A stretch of DNA of 64,000 bases from Siderastrea radians (taxonomy: Eukaryota > Cnidaria > Anthozoa > Scleractinia > Rhizangiidae). Below, in pieces: positions 32,879 to 44,081 of this stretch. The notes under the pieces were generated by a model. The model saw nothing but the letters and a program-made list of their open reading frames with translations, ran no database searches and had not been told where the DNA came from. The stretch is from contig OZ024898.1 of NCBI GenBank assembly GCA_964017195.1, positions 7,319,294 through 7,383,293 on the forward strand. The letters are read 5' to 3'. Made by a program: the position numbers and the translations under genes. The first letter of the stretch is position 1. Each line of letters starts with the position of its first letter.

Positions 32879-33125
32879 ATGTTAAACGAAGAATTCGATG
32901 CCTTTGGCGATATCGTTACGGTAAGTAAAGCTTTCATTCAGTAGAAATTGTGGTTTTATTTCAATCTGTATAGCGGTGCTTTTCGGTCGTTTCGCCTACG
33001 GTCAACCTCTTAACGCGCTTTAGGAACGAGAAATAATGTATGTTGCACTTCCTTTTTCCCAGAGCATCCACTTTCATTGTGTCTTGAAGTCTGCACCTGT
33101 CGTCGGAAAGAAATTTGGATTTCAG
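32879..33125 (+). CDS. 5' end of an unrecognised gene (two exons)
   Basis: Exon 1 (32879-32920) reads MLNEEFDAFGDIVT and ends at a consensus donor GTAAGTAAAG. Exon 2 (33063-33125; acceptor CTTCCTTTTTCCCAG, donor CAG|GTGTAA) continues in phase 0 with SIHFHCVLKSAPVVGKKFGF and a final Gln. The phase match, short first intron and promoter-like upstream sequence support a real gene. I do not recognise the protein. Later exons are not identified; the Mutator-like element at 33378 would lie in the next intron. Confidence 0.45.
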
Positions 33126-33377
33126 GTGTAAACAGTACAATTTGTACTTGTAATGTTAATGATGATGATAACAATTTGTGTCGCAATTTGTGTTGTATTC
33201 ATAACATTCCAAAATGATGTTAGTCATTTTAATGTGTTGAGACAACAGTAATAAAATTGTAGATAATTCTCAATAGTTATGTATCTCTTTATTTGTATCT
33301 ATCAGCCATAGGTAAACCGTTTGTTCTTATTCAACCTCAACGAATTGGGCATAGGGGAGGGTACACAAGCAAATCCT

Positions 33378-34786
33378 TTCCCTGCTAGCAGAGGCCCCTT
33401 TTCCTTTGTATTCGTTGAGCTGACGGACGGGACGAAAAGCGACCTCTGCCATGGGTCGAAACTCCCTTTGATTCAACCACCGTCCATGGTCGTGGACGGC
33501 GGTTTCCGAAACGCATGCTCCCTGTATTGTTTGCTGACCGTGACTTGAGCCCACTCTATCTCGCGCATTCCTTTACAGTTATTCCGCTGTCATTTAGTGA
33601 GCCCGCATAGTAACATGCCGTCCTGGAAAGAGGACTAAACTCGTGAAGAGTTACGTTTACTTTCTCTCGTTTTTGTTAACATGGACGAAGAAACACTCGA
33701 CAAGTTAAGGAATGGAATTTAGAGCGAAGAAAACATCTGTCAAGGCGAAGGACAACCTTCCACCTCCAAAGATTTTTCGAGCTGCGGACTTTCTGTGAAA
33801 TGCTCCAGCACTTCTACGAGTCTACGGTAGAGTAAATTCCACATTTCATTGTAAATTTGTATCGAAATCGGTTTTTACTTGAGGGATTCTTCATATTCCT
33901 TACAGTTCTCGTAAAAGTTTTGAAAAGCGTGCACAGTTCGCATCACCAAATGCTCTTCAAAATAACTTGCACATCGAGCGAAATCGCTTGCGCGTAGCTT
34001 CCCTCGAAGAAAGAATTGAACGCGTTTGGTCTTCAGAAACAAGTAAAGACGTGTTTTAATAAATGTATTATTTAGAAAAGCTTACTGTCTCTTCTTCTGT
34101 GTACCTTCATTCATAAAATTTCGAAAAGTAGTAATCTGACCTAAACAGACACAAATGCTCTGTTGTGGTTTGATTTCACGCGCGAGACAACATGAGAATT
34201 AAATCTCTTGCGGAAATTTTCAAAATTTTGACTTTGAGATTGTATAATTCTTAATTGACAACTGGTGTATTTTATTTAAAAGTAAGAAATTTTAACTATT
34301 CTAGATCAAGTGAGTGTTGTTTTTTCGAATCTATAAATTGTCCTTTCGTACTGCACATGGTTTGTTTATTACCAAATGCTAATTTAGTGAAGCGATCATA
34401 AAACACGCAGCCTTCAATGCGTTAATTTCTTTTTGATTCCTGGAGTTGTGGTCATGTTAAAAAAGCTTCCTTGTCCAGATAACTTGAAATTAATACCGTA
34501 GATTAGACAACAACTATCTCTAGACGAACTGTCTACTTTTTTTAGGGTTTTGGTGAACTCGCCATTCACGACAACAAAACTGTGCAGGTGTTTTTTGGCG
34601 CGCTAATTTAGAAAGGTGGCAGTCGTCAGCTGATCACGTGCTTAAAGTATCACGTGACGTTTCGGTCGCTAAGTAACCGTGGCGCATGCTCAACACAGTT
34701 CATTTCGACCCATGGCAGAGGTCCCTTTTCGTCCCGCCCGTCAGCTCAGCGAGTACAAAGGAAAAGGGGCCTCTGCTAGCAGGGAA
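33378..34786. mobile_element. Mutator-like element with 9-bp TSD (1,409 bp)
   Basis: The perfect 9-bp duplication GCAAATCCT is at 33369-33377 and 34787-34795. Terminal inverted repeats of ~85 bp begin TTCCCTGCTAGCAGAGGCCC and remain over 90% identical. The interior holds a spliced gene-like unit (33681-34059) and no MULE transposase, so it is non-autonomous. Confidence 0.85.
33681..34059 (+). pseudogene. two-exon gene-like unit carried by the Mutator-like element
   Basis: Exon A (33681-33826) begins MDEETLDKLRNGI and ends at a weak donor CG|GTAGAG. After a 79-bp intron ending ATTCCTTACAG, exon B (33906-34059) joins in phase and reads SRKSFEKRAQFASPNALQNN, then a basic helical LHIERNRLRVASLEERIERV, then WSSETSKDVF and TAA. 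An AATAAA signal overlaps that stop (34058-34063). Codon 14 of exon A is TAG (33720-33722), so as drawn the frame is broken. Another frame of exon A is also open, so the reading is not certain. The protein is not recognised. It may be a captured host gene fragment or the element's own small ORF. Confidence 0.4.
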
Positions 34787-34799
34787 GCAAATCCTAAAT

Positions 34800-36130
34800 G
34801 TCTGAAAAATTTAAAAGTTATTAAAAAGCCTTCCATGGTTACACTTACCAGTCTTGTCTTTGCCACAGTGCAGTTTTCATTTGAATCAAAGTATCAATCT
34901 AACTCTTTTCCATTTTCTTACATTTGGTGCACCGTTGGCAGCCTGGCTGATAATCCTGAACTCCTGCACCTATCTTATCTATTTGCTTGTAAAGATGCCT
35001 TGGTATTGGCACCAATGCCCTTGAATGTTGGGTTGTATTACGTGAAGGAAAAGAGCAGCGGTTGTTTGCCCTCATTACTTCGTCACGGTGGGAAATACAA
35101 AGATATTCTCCTACGTTCACACCAGCTCCTCTCGCTAACTTCTCCTGTGCCTTATATAGCTTTCCACCTTTGCATGATACTTTGCTGTTTTTCTCATTTT
35201 CTTTGTTATTTCCCTTGGCACATTTGTCGTTGGATATACTTGTTTTTAAATTTCCCAGCGTTTCCACATTTGGCCAATCGAGCTGTCAACGAGTTGTTGT
35301 CATGGTGTTGAAGTAGGAAATACCAAAGCCAAGGATTTGAACATTGTACTTGCATGTGATCATGTACAGTTAAGGGACAATCAGTTGATAAGCTGACCTT
35401 TTTTGACCTATTATCAGATGAAGTAATCTCTGCTCCACTGAGTGTTGGCAGATGCTATTGACCAAGAATCCCTATCAAATAATACACATCGTCCCTTACA
35501 ATGGTGTGAAATTAGGAATTGATTCAAAGGGGGGGTTTACAAGGTATCACTGCAACTTTCATTCTGATACGTGCTGAAAACTTGTACTGTGTTAACATAA
35601 AGTGTGTTTTCTGGTGGTTTGAGTTTTGTGCTACAATCAAATTATTGAAACAATAAGACTGATACTGTGTTTACATGATGCAAGAGTGAAAATCTCGATC
35701 TGGTTTAGTGAACCTGCACTGGTATGACTTATTCTAGTCTGAGGTTTTTTGCTGGTACTGTGTAAACAAATAAGAGCTACAAGAGAGAGTTTGGTGAACT
35801 CATACCAGAATGACAGTTGCACCAGTATCATGTACACATCCCTAAGACCATCATTGCTATACAATATCATTGCAATGTACACATTGTAAGCAGTTGGGTC
35901 CAAAGGTATACCCTCTGAGGCTACAAAGATTTCAATACTTTTCCACATCCCACCTACCGGAAAAGAGCACATCCTAACTTTCACATATAACATCCCTTCG
36001 TAGCACTCTTTCCCATTATTCTCTGAAATTTCTTAGTGTGCCATCTTGTTGTTAAGTTGTTTGCATGTTACCAAACCTTTGTTGGACCCTGATGATAAAC
36101 CATTTTTTTATGTCCTTTACCACAGTGATT
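34800..36130. other. no gene confirmed
   Basis: Open frames overlap on both strands at 34679-35311 (plus) and 34899-35267 (minus). Neither has a recognisable domain or flanking splice sites I trust. They may be chance or an old element. Confidence 0.4.
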
Positions 36131-36134
36131 ACCG

Positions 36135-38455
36135 TAAATGCTCTGTTAAGCCCCCTGGGGGCTTCTTTATTTTCAAGCATACTAGAAGGGGGACTTAATA
36201 GAGTGGGGGGCTTATTTAAAACTCTCCAGGAATGAAAGATGACACAATCTTTTTTTTCTTTCTGCGGAGTGCTGGCCAGCTTAATAGATAGCAATACAGT
36301 CTTCGTACACTTGCCATGCACAATCGTAAAACTGAAACCCATCCAAGCTCATACAAATGTGTTCTATTGAAATGTAGCTTAGACAGGAGTTTTGCATCCA
36401 AAATCAGGAACTAATCCTGAAATTTGAATGAACACAAGTCTCTTGTCATATAAGCTCTTTTTGAGAGACTAGATGAGCAAAACCATCATTGATATACTGA
36501 AAACAGAACTTGATGGAAAAGTACTGAAACTGTCCCAGATGAAATTGCAAGTTGGAAACGTTTAGATCAAGAATATAGTGCAATTCTAACCCGACCTATG
36601 TCACACCGTACCTTCTGTCATTTTGTGGCCATGGGGGGGGGGGGGGGGGGCTCAATAGAGAGGTGAAGCTCAAGATGGGGGATTATTGGAGATCTTGATT
36701 CTTACTGCCTACTACTCCCGTCATGTTGTTTGCTGCCGAAAAATATCTTAAAGGGACTGAATGCTGTTAACCAAAAAGAGGGAAAGCCCCAGGCCGTAAA
36801 CAAAGTCATCAATCAAAACAATAAATGGTATTATTAAAATGTTTATTTTAAAATTCCACATTGTTTGAACAATATTTAACATAATAATTTAATTTACATC
36901 GTTGTTTTTCATTTATTCTGATACCATGTAATTGAGCGACCGCTGGCCGCTCCATTGCTGGATTAGCATTATTTGTAACGCTAGTGGCAATTACCATGAT
37001 TAAAGATTAAAGACATTCATGAGTATCATACACAAAAATGAAAAATGTAAGGCATTCCAGCGAAATAAACATACAGGGCTGCAATTAATTTTAAAGCAGC
37101 AGCTGTACAAGGAACTAAGGTGGTAATATACTCAAGATAGCCTCCCACTTCCAAACGAGCAGATACAGGTACACCTGTACTGCCGATATTGTCTCTGCCC
37201 TTATGATTCTTGGGAAATCACTATAGTTTTTGATGTTCCACTTGCGCGGTAAACTGTTCTATCGATGGAACAATTTCAATCCATTACGAGCAACTTTGAA
37301 TGTTTATAGCAAAAAGTAGAAAAAAAAATCTCCAAGGTAGAAACGAGCATCACATAAAACATGGCAAGAACTACATGTGTTATGAATGTTAGCTTTAAAT
37401 ATTCAGAAATGAAGTTGAAAATCCGCTAAATGTTCACATACCACTTGCCCGGTAAACTGTTCTATCGATGGAACAATTTCAATCCATCGCGAGCAACTTT
37501 GAACGTTTATAGCAAAAAGTAGAAGAAAAATCGTGAAGGTAGAAACGAGCATTACATAAAATATGGCAAAACTACATGTGTTATGAATGTCAGCTTTAAA
37601 TATGCAGAAACGACGTTGAAAATCCGCTAAATGTTCACATACCACTTGCCCGGTAAACTGTTCTATCGATGGAACAATTTCAATGGTCTTCAATCCATCA
37701 CGAGCAACTTTGAACGTTTATAGCAAAAAGTAGAAGAAAAATCGTGAAGGTAGAAACGAGCATTACATAAAACATGGCAAAAACTACATGTGTTATGAAT
37801 GTTACCTTTAAATATGCAGAAACGACGTTGAAAATGCGGAAAATGTTCACAGACCCAGACGGTTCCCTATAGATCCCTTAAAATTTGAAACCGTTCTGGA
37901 CCCCAGACCTCTCCCCGTCATGCACATGCGCAGACGTTGTTCAGCTCTGTCCGTAGCGGAGGCAAAGTGGTATAGAGTCCGCTGACACACTCTCCTTCTC
38001 GTAGGATGTCACAGGCATCCCAAGCTCTCTGGCCTGCTAAAAATTCTGAAATAACGGTGTCTGTTACCTATACCTTGAATTCCAAGCTGGGTCTGGTGAA
38101 AACGCATTCTCTTTTTGTTAATATCGGATTAGCCGTAGGTCGGGTATCGACCAGAGTAAGTAGGGTCTGGAGAGAAAAGTGAGAGAACTAACTAACCCGT
38201 AAAAGCTTTATGAAGCCCCTCTCTAGTAAGCCCCCCTCCGAAAGTCAATTCTTAAAGTAACCCCCCCCCCTTGTCTAATACCCCCGCAAAAACACATTGC
38301 ACGTAAGTTCGTCTGTCTTTCTTGATAAGAGGTAACTTAAAGTGTTTGAGTTTTGTTCAAAAGTTCTCCTCTCTATTAAGCCCCTATCTCTTGAAAGCCC
38401 CCTGTTTATGAGGCCTGAAATTAAATAAGCCCCCAGGGGGCTTAATAGAGCTTTT
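36135..38455. mobile_element. element with GCTCTATTAAGCCCC-type inverted ends (~2.3 kb)
   Basis: The left GCTCTGTTAAGCCCCCTGGG (36140) pairs with the right CCCAGGGGGCTTAATAGAGC (38431-38450). More copies of CTATTAAGCCCC-type words lie inside both ends (36180-36215, 38215-38400). The interior contains a tandem array (37238-37852) and poly-C/poly-G runs. The boundaries and class are approximate. Confidence 0.55.
37238..37852. repeat. tandem array, ~201-203-bp unit x3
   Basis: The starts CCACTTGCGCGGTAAACTG (37238), CCACTTGCCCGGTAAACTG (37441) and the same word at 37642 give periods of 203 and 201 bp. Units share TTCTATCGATGGAACAATTT and GAGCAACTTTGAAcGTTTAT. A period of 201 bp is divisible by three, so one minus-strand frame stays open across units. 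Confidence 0.9.
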
Positions 38456-38975
38456 AATAGAGCTTGTGTGTGAGAAAGAAAAAAGTTTCTTGTACTTATA
38501 ATGGGGGCACCCTGAGATATTTGGATTTAATTCCAGTGAAAATTAGAGATTTCTTTCACGAAATATCACCTCGGACTTTCATAACTTGAGGACTTATTAA
38601 TTACAGGGGCCCATTCTTATTGTTTTCAGAGGGTAGAATATGTCGTTTAGAATGTAAAATATGGTCAGTTAGCATTTTGGGAATGCCATCAGCGGCTTGG
38701 AGTTTTGGAGGATAAGATTCTGTTGCTACAATTTTATGCGGCCTAAATTGTCAGCTAAAAACGCTGAGCAGATCTCCTGCATTAGCTTACACAAATATGC
38801 CTTTATAAAGATCTGAATATAAAGCTCTGAAATTATTTAAGAAAATAGAAAATGATACCAATGTGGCACTAAATTTTTGAGGGATCATATTTTTGCAATT
38901 TTTTTCACGATTCACAAAAAAAAAAATTTCCGGCAAAAATTTTCCCCACAAAACTTTATTCCACTGTCAAAATTA
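38456..38975. other. no gene seen
   Basis: AT-rich sequence without splice-supported coding potential. Confidence 0.5.
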
Positions 38976-38979
38976 TATA

Positions 38980-39781
38980 CAGTGAAACCCCGCTTTACGG
39001 ACACCCGCTTAATACGGACACCCCGGTATTACGGACAATTTCGTTGGTCCCGACGAAAACCTTATACATTTTCTCTTAAATTAACCCGCTTAATACGGAC
39101 ACTCGTTAATACGGACAACGGACACTTTTCCGTGTCCCGAGTGACAAACTGTTATACATTGTCAACCCCGCTTTACGGACACTGTTTATCCGTGCACTGT
39201 CAATTTTCATGGTCGCGATTATTTGCTAACTTCACCCTGGTCAAATAATGACAGAATTGGACGAGTTAAGACGATTTCATTACAAAGAGTAGCTAAATAG
39301 CGTGAATCTTCAGTCCGCCTGGTTGTGTGGCAAGCTAAAAGCTTCCGTGCAAAGTAAAGTTACCGACTTTTTTCGAATGAGTTTGTAGAGTTTAAGAACA
39401 GTTATGGTCAGATTTCCAGAGACGAAGGAAAATTTATAGAAAACGTTCTGTTGCTGTCGAAATGCGTTTTATTTCTTGCAGATACAACTATAGTAAAGCT
39501 GCGACATTTTCAAATCATTCCACCGTTGAGTTTATTAAAGTTTAGTTCGAGTGTCTGACTAAATCGTAAGTTGTTCGTAAAAAAGTATTAATTATAATCA
39601 GAGAGTTCACAGTTTGCACTTGTTACAGTTACAGTACAATTAAACAACGTTTTTTTGCCGTCTTTGTGTCGATAAAACATGTATCCGTGACTTTTTCTGA
39701 GAACCCGCTTAATACGGACACCCCGTTAATACGGACAATTTGGCTTGTCCCTTTGGTGTCCGTATTAACGGGGTTCCACTG
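38980..39781. mobile_element. pogo/Tigger-type MITE, TA-flanked (802 bp)
   Basis: TA lies at 38978-38979 and 39782-39783. The left end CAGTGAAACCCCGCTTTACG inverts at the right end as GTTAATACGGGG-type sequence finishing GGGGTTCCACTG. Subterminal repeats CCGCTTAATACGGACA recur. No transposase. Confidence 0.8.
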
Positions 39782-39789
39782 TACAAACA

Positions 39790-40661
39790 TGGCCTTTTAC
39801 ATGTAAGGTAAAACCATGTTGGTGCCCATCTACTTAGGCCGTCTCTTCCGTTCAGAAACAAAACACAAAATAAATGATGAAATTGCAGTTGCTTTAAAAA
39901 AAACTTTAATGGGGCAACATTTAAGCCTTTTTTTCTTAACTATCTCTGCGAGATTTCATTCAATCCAAAAATGCTGAGAGAATTTTTTCCGCGATTTTTA
40001 AAGCAAACGTAAAGAAAAAGAAGGAGTGGGCAGGGGGGGAAGGAATTGATGAATTTTAAGAAAATTGAAAATTCTTAAGAATTAAAGGTGTTAAATAAAA
40101 ATGTTAAGTTAATAATTAATAGATGGACACCAACTGGGGACTCGATCTACAGACAAAAATGGCATAAAAGGGTATTCAATATTTAAAGTCGTGTTATCTC
40201 TTAGAAAGTTTTGACATATAATAGGTTGTTTGATTTTAAGAAGGAAAATACTCACTATGCAATCCACATTGAACCAAATAAAAAGTAAACTATTGCTGTT
40301 TATTGTTTACCACTAATTTTTTACCAACCCTAACCTAAATTGAACAAGTAACTAACATGTGATGCAATACTGCTCCTCTGCGGAGGAAAACTAGCAACCT
40401 TTAGCTTGGACTACCAGTACAAGATTGAGTGTGAGCACGATTTTAAAATTTCAAACAAGTGACTTTTCCAGAGACCTCGATCAGCCCTTCATTTTGTTTG
40501 CCAGTAAAGAAAAAAGCTCCAGGAATGAGATTGGTATGTGAAGTGGTAATGTTAAGCCTGCAAACTGGAATTGGAAAATCGCACCCGTACTCAATCTCGT
40601 ACTAGTACTTAAATCTAAAGTTCCCTACTGTTAGGAAAAAGTGCTGTATGGTGAAAAAAAC

Positions 40662-40692
<31 letters not shown>

Positions 40693-40980
40693 CAAAAGCC
40701 GATCGATTAAGGTATCCATCAACAGCTAGTTTAGCTTAAACAGGAAGTTCCTGTATAACAGGGCCTGGCAAATGCTTTGGAATAAATTAAAAATTCAACG
40801 GCGTCAAAGAAACAACTGATATAAAGAAGGTGGATTTTTTTATTTAGCTGTTTGTGGCTCACACGTCTCATTAATCAGTCTAACCTTCTTCGTCAACCAC
40901 TTTGTTTCAAAAATTTGAATTCCAAAGTTCAACTGAGTTGTGAAGGGGAAGGAGCTTGTCCTTTTATACCAGAACACTAC
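39790..40980. other. no gene; (AAAAC)n microsatellite
   Basis: An AAAAC-type run spans 40651-40697. Otherwise only AT-rich sequence without supportable features. Confidence 0.55.
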
Positions 40981-40984
40981 TTAA

Positions 40985-41186
40985 CACTTTAATCCCCAAT
41001 ATCAACATGTATGTTCTCCCTACTGTTCTCCATATACTTATTATGGTACTAGTTGGGAGAATTTGCTTACACATCAAGACACTACTTTAACTTTTGTAAT
41101 CATTTCCGTTATTCTCATGACTTTGTGTTTGATCAAGTGGTGGCATGTGAAGAGAAATTAGATTTTCACTCTTGGGGCTTAAATGG
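40985..41186. mobile_element. TTAA MITE, family A copy 4
   Basis: TTAA lies at 40981-40984 and 41187-41190. The ends are CACTTTAATCCCC and GGGGCTTAAATGG. Closest in sequence to copy 2 (20327). Confidence 0.8.
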
Positions 41187-41189
41187 TTA

Positions 41190-42460
41190 AAATATACAGC
41201 TGTGTAAACACAAAAAATATACAGTTAACTGGAGACCATGACTTGGGGCCCATTTCTTGAAACTTGCTCGAACTTTCCGGGCTGGGTAAGTATTTTTTCA
41301 AGCTCATTTGTCAGCTAATGGTAATTATTGGTGTAAATTTAGCGACATACTTTGCGAAATTATAAAGATTTAAATTTAGCTTTCAAAATCAATAAAAATT
41401 GTCTACTATTGGAGAAAATTGTGCACCTAAAATAGTTTTTGGGCCCGGAAAGTTATAGGGAGTTTCAAGAAATGAGCCCCTGGAGCCTCTATCTCCCAGG
41501 CTGAACCTCTGTGGCAACCTTTTCCCATTTTAAAAATTTTTTGAACAGGTTTTGCATGAGTTTTCACATGCCCGCCTTAAAGGAACCAATCAAAACACAG
41601 CCATGACATACACTTGTGAATGGACGTGTTGAACCCGTATGGCTGTGGCCCAGAATAAGCACCCTCATTTAGGAGTAAAAATATCACTATAAGTGCTGCC
41701 CCAAAATGGTGCCGCATCCTTCCAGCAACAATGCAGACTTATTGAGTTTTGATATGGCTAATCCTGAAATGGTAATATGGCTGTTATTGCTGTTGTTGTT
41801 ATTTCATTTCTTGTGGAAAGGGATGTATACCTTAAAAACTAACTTTTTAGCATCCTTTCTATGTTATTTTAGATGAAATCCATGTAAATTTTTAGTTAAT
41901 CCTATTTTTACTTAAATTATGAATATCATGTAAAGCGCATTAGAATATTTTTATAAATTATAGCGCTATATAAGTTTATTAAATTATTATTATTACTATT
42001 ATTATTGTTATCAACAAAACAAAGATTAAGAAAAATTATATCTGACTGTGTTATTCACAAGTAGGCAGTTTTAAATAAGCGCCGCCCCGAAATAAGTGCC
42101 ACACCAACAAGACAAAAATAATTTTACTAAGTGTCGTGGCACTCTTTCGAGTAAATACAGTAATTCTAAAAAGCTATAAAATATAGAAAACTGGCATTTT
42201 CTTTCCAAATTTAAACTTGATCCTATCTCAAAAATGAAAGGTTACCCCCCATTTTGGATTTCCACAGTCCTTGCTAAGATCTGCTTATCCGGCATAGTCA
42301 TGAGCCACCAAAAATAACTTTGTGTTAGTAGGTACTACCCATAAGAAACTTGAATTTCCCAGACTATCCTGAGATGCGCAGCATGTATGCACCATAACAA
42401 AAGGAAGCACCATCCTCAAGTCTGTAGATTACACGTAACTCCCAAAGTGTGACCATTCAC
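41190..42460. other. repeat debris, LINE-type tail
   Basis: GTAAAGCGCATTAGAATA followed by TATAGCGCTATATAAGTT and (ATT)n at ~41932-42010 is the same retroposon tail as at 17880-17935. No coding frame is recognisable. Confidence 0.4.
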
Positions 42461-42463
42461 ATT

Positions 42464-43500
42464 GAGCAGGATTTTTCTGTGGTGCTGTTTACTATGCTAT
42501 ACAAAGTGATTCTAACTTTTGAGTCTGTAGATGAAATCCTAAAGTGTAACCATTCAAGTGAAAGCTACTGAGCAGTATTTTCTTGTCGTGCTGTTTATTA
42601 TGCTGTTCAAGGTGGTTCTAACTTTTGAGTCTGTGGATGAAATCCTAAAGTGTAACCATTGAAATGAAAGCTACTGAGCAGTATTTTCTTGTGGTGCTGT
42701 TTATTATGCTGTTCAAGGTGGTTCTAACTTTTGAGTCTGTGGATGAAATCCTAAAGTGTAACCATTGAAATGAAAGCTACTGAGCAGTACTTTCTTGTGG
42801 TGCTGTTTATTATACTGTACAAAGTGGTTCTAACTTTTGAGTCTGTGGATGAAATCCTAAAGTGTGGCCATTCACATGAAAACTATTCAGCAGTACTTTC
42901 CTGTGGTGCTGTTTATTATGCTGTGCAAGGTGGTTCTAACTTTTGGGTCTGTGGATGAAATCCTAAAGTGTGACCATTCACATGAAGGTTTTGAGCAGTA
43001 CTTTCCTGTGGTGCTGTTTATTATGCTGTACAAGGTGGTTCTAACTTTTGTGTCTGTGAATGAAATCCTAAAGTGTGGCCATTCAAATGAAACTTTCCTG
43101 TGACCAGAACTGTTTATTATGCTGTGGTGGTTCTGTTTTTGTGTCTGTGGACGAAATCCTGAAATGTGACCATTCAGATGAAAGCTATTGAGCAGTATTT
43201 TCTTGTGGTGCTGTTTATTATGCTGTACAAGGTGGTTCTAACTTTTGAGTCTGTGGATGAAATCCTAAAGTGTGACCATTCAAGTAAAAGCTACTGAGCA
43301 TTACTTTCCTGTGGTGCTGTTTATAACACTGTACAAGATGGTTCTAACTTTTGAGTCTGTGGATGAAATCCTAAAGTGTGACCATTCAAGTAAAAGCTAC
43401 TGAGCAGTATTTTCCTATGGTGCTGTTTATGCACAAGATGGTTCTAACTTTTGAGTCTGTGGAGGGAAGCCTGAAGGGTGACCATTCAAATGAAAGTCAA
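42464..43500. repeat. minisatellite, ~106-bp unit, about 10 copies
   Basis: The anchor GAGCAG(T/G) recurs at 42464, 42570, 42676, 42782, ~42888, 42993, 43190, 43296 and 43402, with one shortened unit near 43095. Shared words are GTGGTGCTGTTTATTATGCT, GGTTCTAACTTTTGAGTCTG and GGATGAAATCCTAAAGTGT. Short plus-strand open frames here are products of the repeat. It starts ~50 bp beyond the ancestral stop of the large zinc-finger gene. Confidence 0.9.
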
Positions 43501-43547
43501 AAATGAAACGGACAAATACTTTCCAGCCTAAAATTTTGTTTTAGCTT

Positions 43548-43854
43548 TTAGCTTGGGTAATCCAAAAGAGCAAAAGTGTTGACTATACTGTTTTGAATAG
43601 TTACTGACACCTGTAAATCAAAATCACTGTTCAGTGGTGTGCACCTTTGAATATCAACATCATTCAAGTGGTTGTTTTGGTGAGTGGCCAAGTTTTGAGG
43701 TGAACTGAAGTCCTCATCACACTGATCGCACTTGTTAAGACCCTCACTGTTGTTCTGTTTACAAGCAAGACTCTCATTGGTGTCATGGGCACATCCATAA
43801 GGGTCCTTGGAATGCTCTGTAAGTTTCGATGCTTCATCAAAACACATACCACAC
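43548..43854 (-). pseudogene. severed 3' end of the large zinc-finger gene
   Basis: This minus-strand frame begins with the same CGMC residues that end the intact part and continues FDEASKLTEH, completing a C2H2 finger. A further finger (CDQCDEDFSSPQNLATHQNN) and a ~45-residue tail to a stop at 43548 follow. It is cut off from the rest by the palindromic insertion 43855-44081, yet its own frame is still open. Confidence 0.75.
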
Positions 43855-44081
43855 GTATGAATGTAAAAGCTTTGTTAAAATATGCACTGAAAAAGTTTGC
43901 AAAAAACCAGACGTTTCAAGGGTGCTCCCTCTTCTTCAGTGGTTTGCTTTCAAACCACTGGAGAAGAGGGAGCACCCTTGAAACGTCTGGTTTTTTTGTA
44001 AACCTTTTTCAGCGCATATTTTAACGAAAGTTTTCTGTTCATACGATTTACAGCGCTTCACAGTCTCTTCTAAATTTAGTG
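43855..44081. mobile_element. palindromic insertion with 13-bp TSD and hammerhead-like motifs (227 bp)
   Basis: The perfect 13-bp direct repeat ACACATACCACAC is at 43842-43854 and 44082-44094. The two ~105-bp arms are near-perfect inverses around ~43945. On each arm CTGAAGA (or CTGGAGA), then AGGG-AGCA-CCCT, then GAAAC resembles a hammerhead core. A long target duplication and such motifs suit a Penelope-like retroelement terminal repeat rather than a cut-and-paste MITE. Confidence 0.7.

Noticed and set aside
33321..33554. Overlapping 75-codon ORFs on both strands
   Set aside because: They lie across the left terminal inverted repeat of the Mutator-like element; similar frames recur in the right repeat.
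34679..35311. 210-codon plus-strand ORF
   Set aside because: It begins inside the right inverted repeat of the transposon and has no recognisable domain; an overlapping minus ORF is equally plausible, so neither was called.
42770..43103. Two short ORFs with a repeated hydrophobic peptide
   Set aside because: They are products of the 106-bp minisatellite; the unit length is not a multiple of three and no splice or start context supports them.
42464..43500. CRISPR-like regular repeats
   Set aside because: There are no unique spacers; units are contiguous ~106-bp tandem copies in a eukaryotic genome.
43855..44081. The palindromic insertion as a normal intron of the zinc-finger gene
   Set aside because: A donor-like GTATGT exists, but no acceptor AG lies near the resumption point, and the 13-bp flanking duplication is better explained by insertion.
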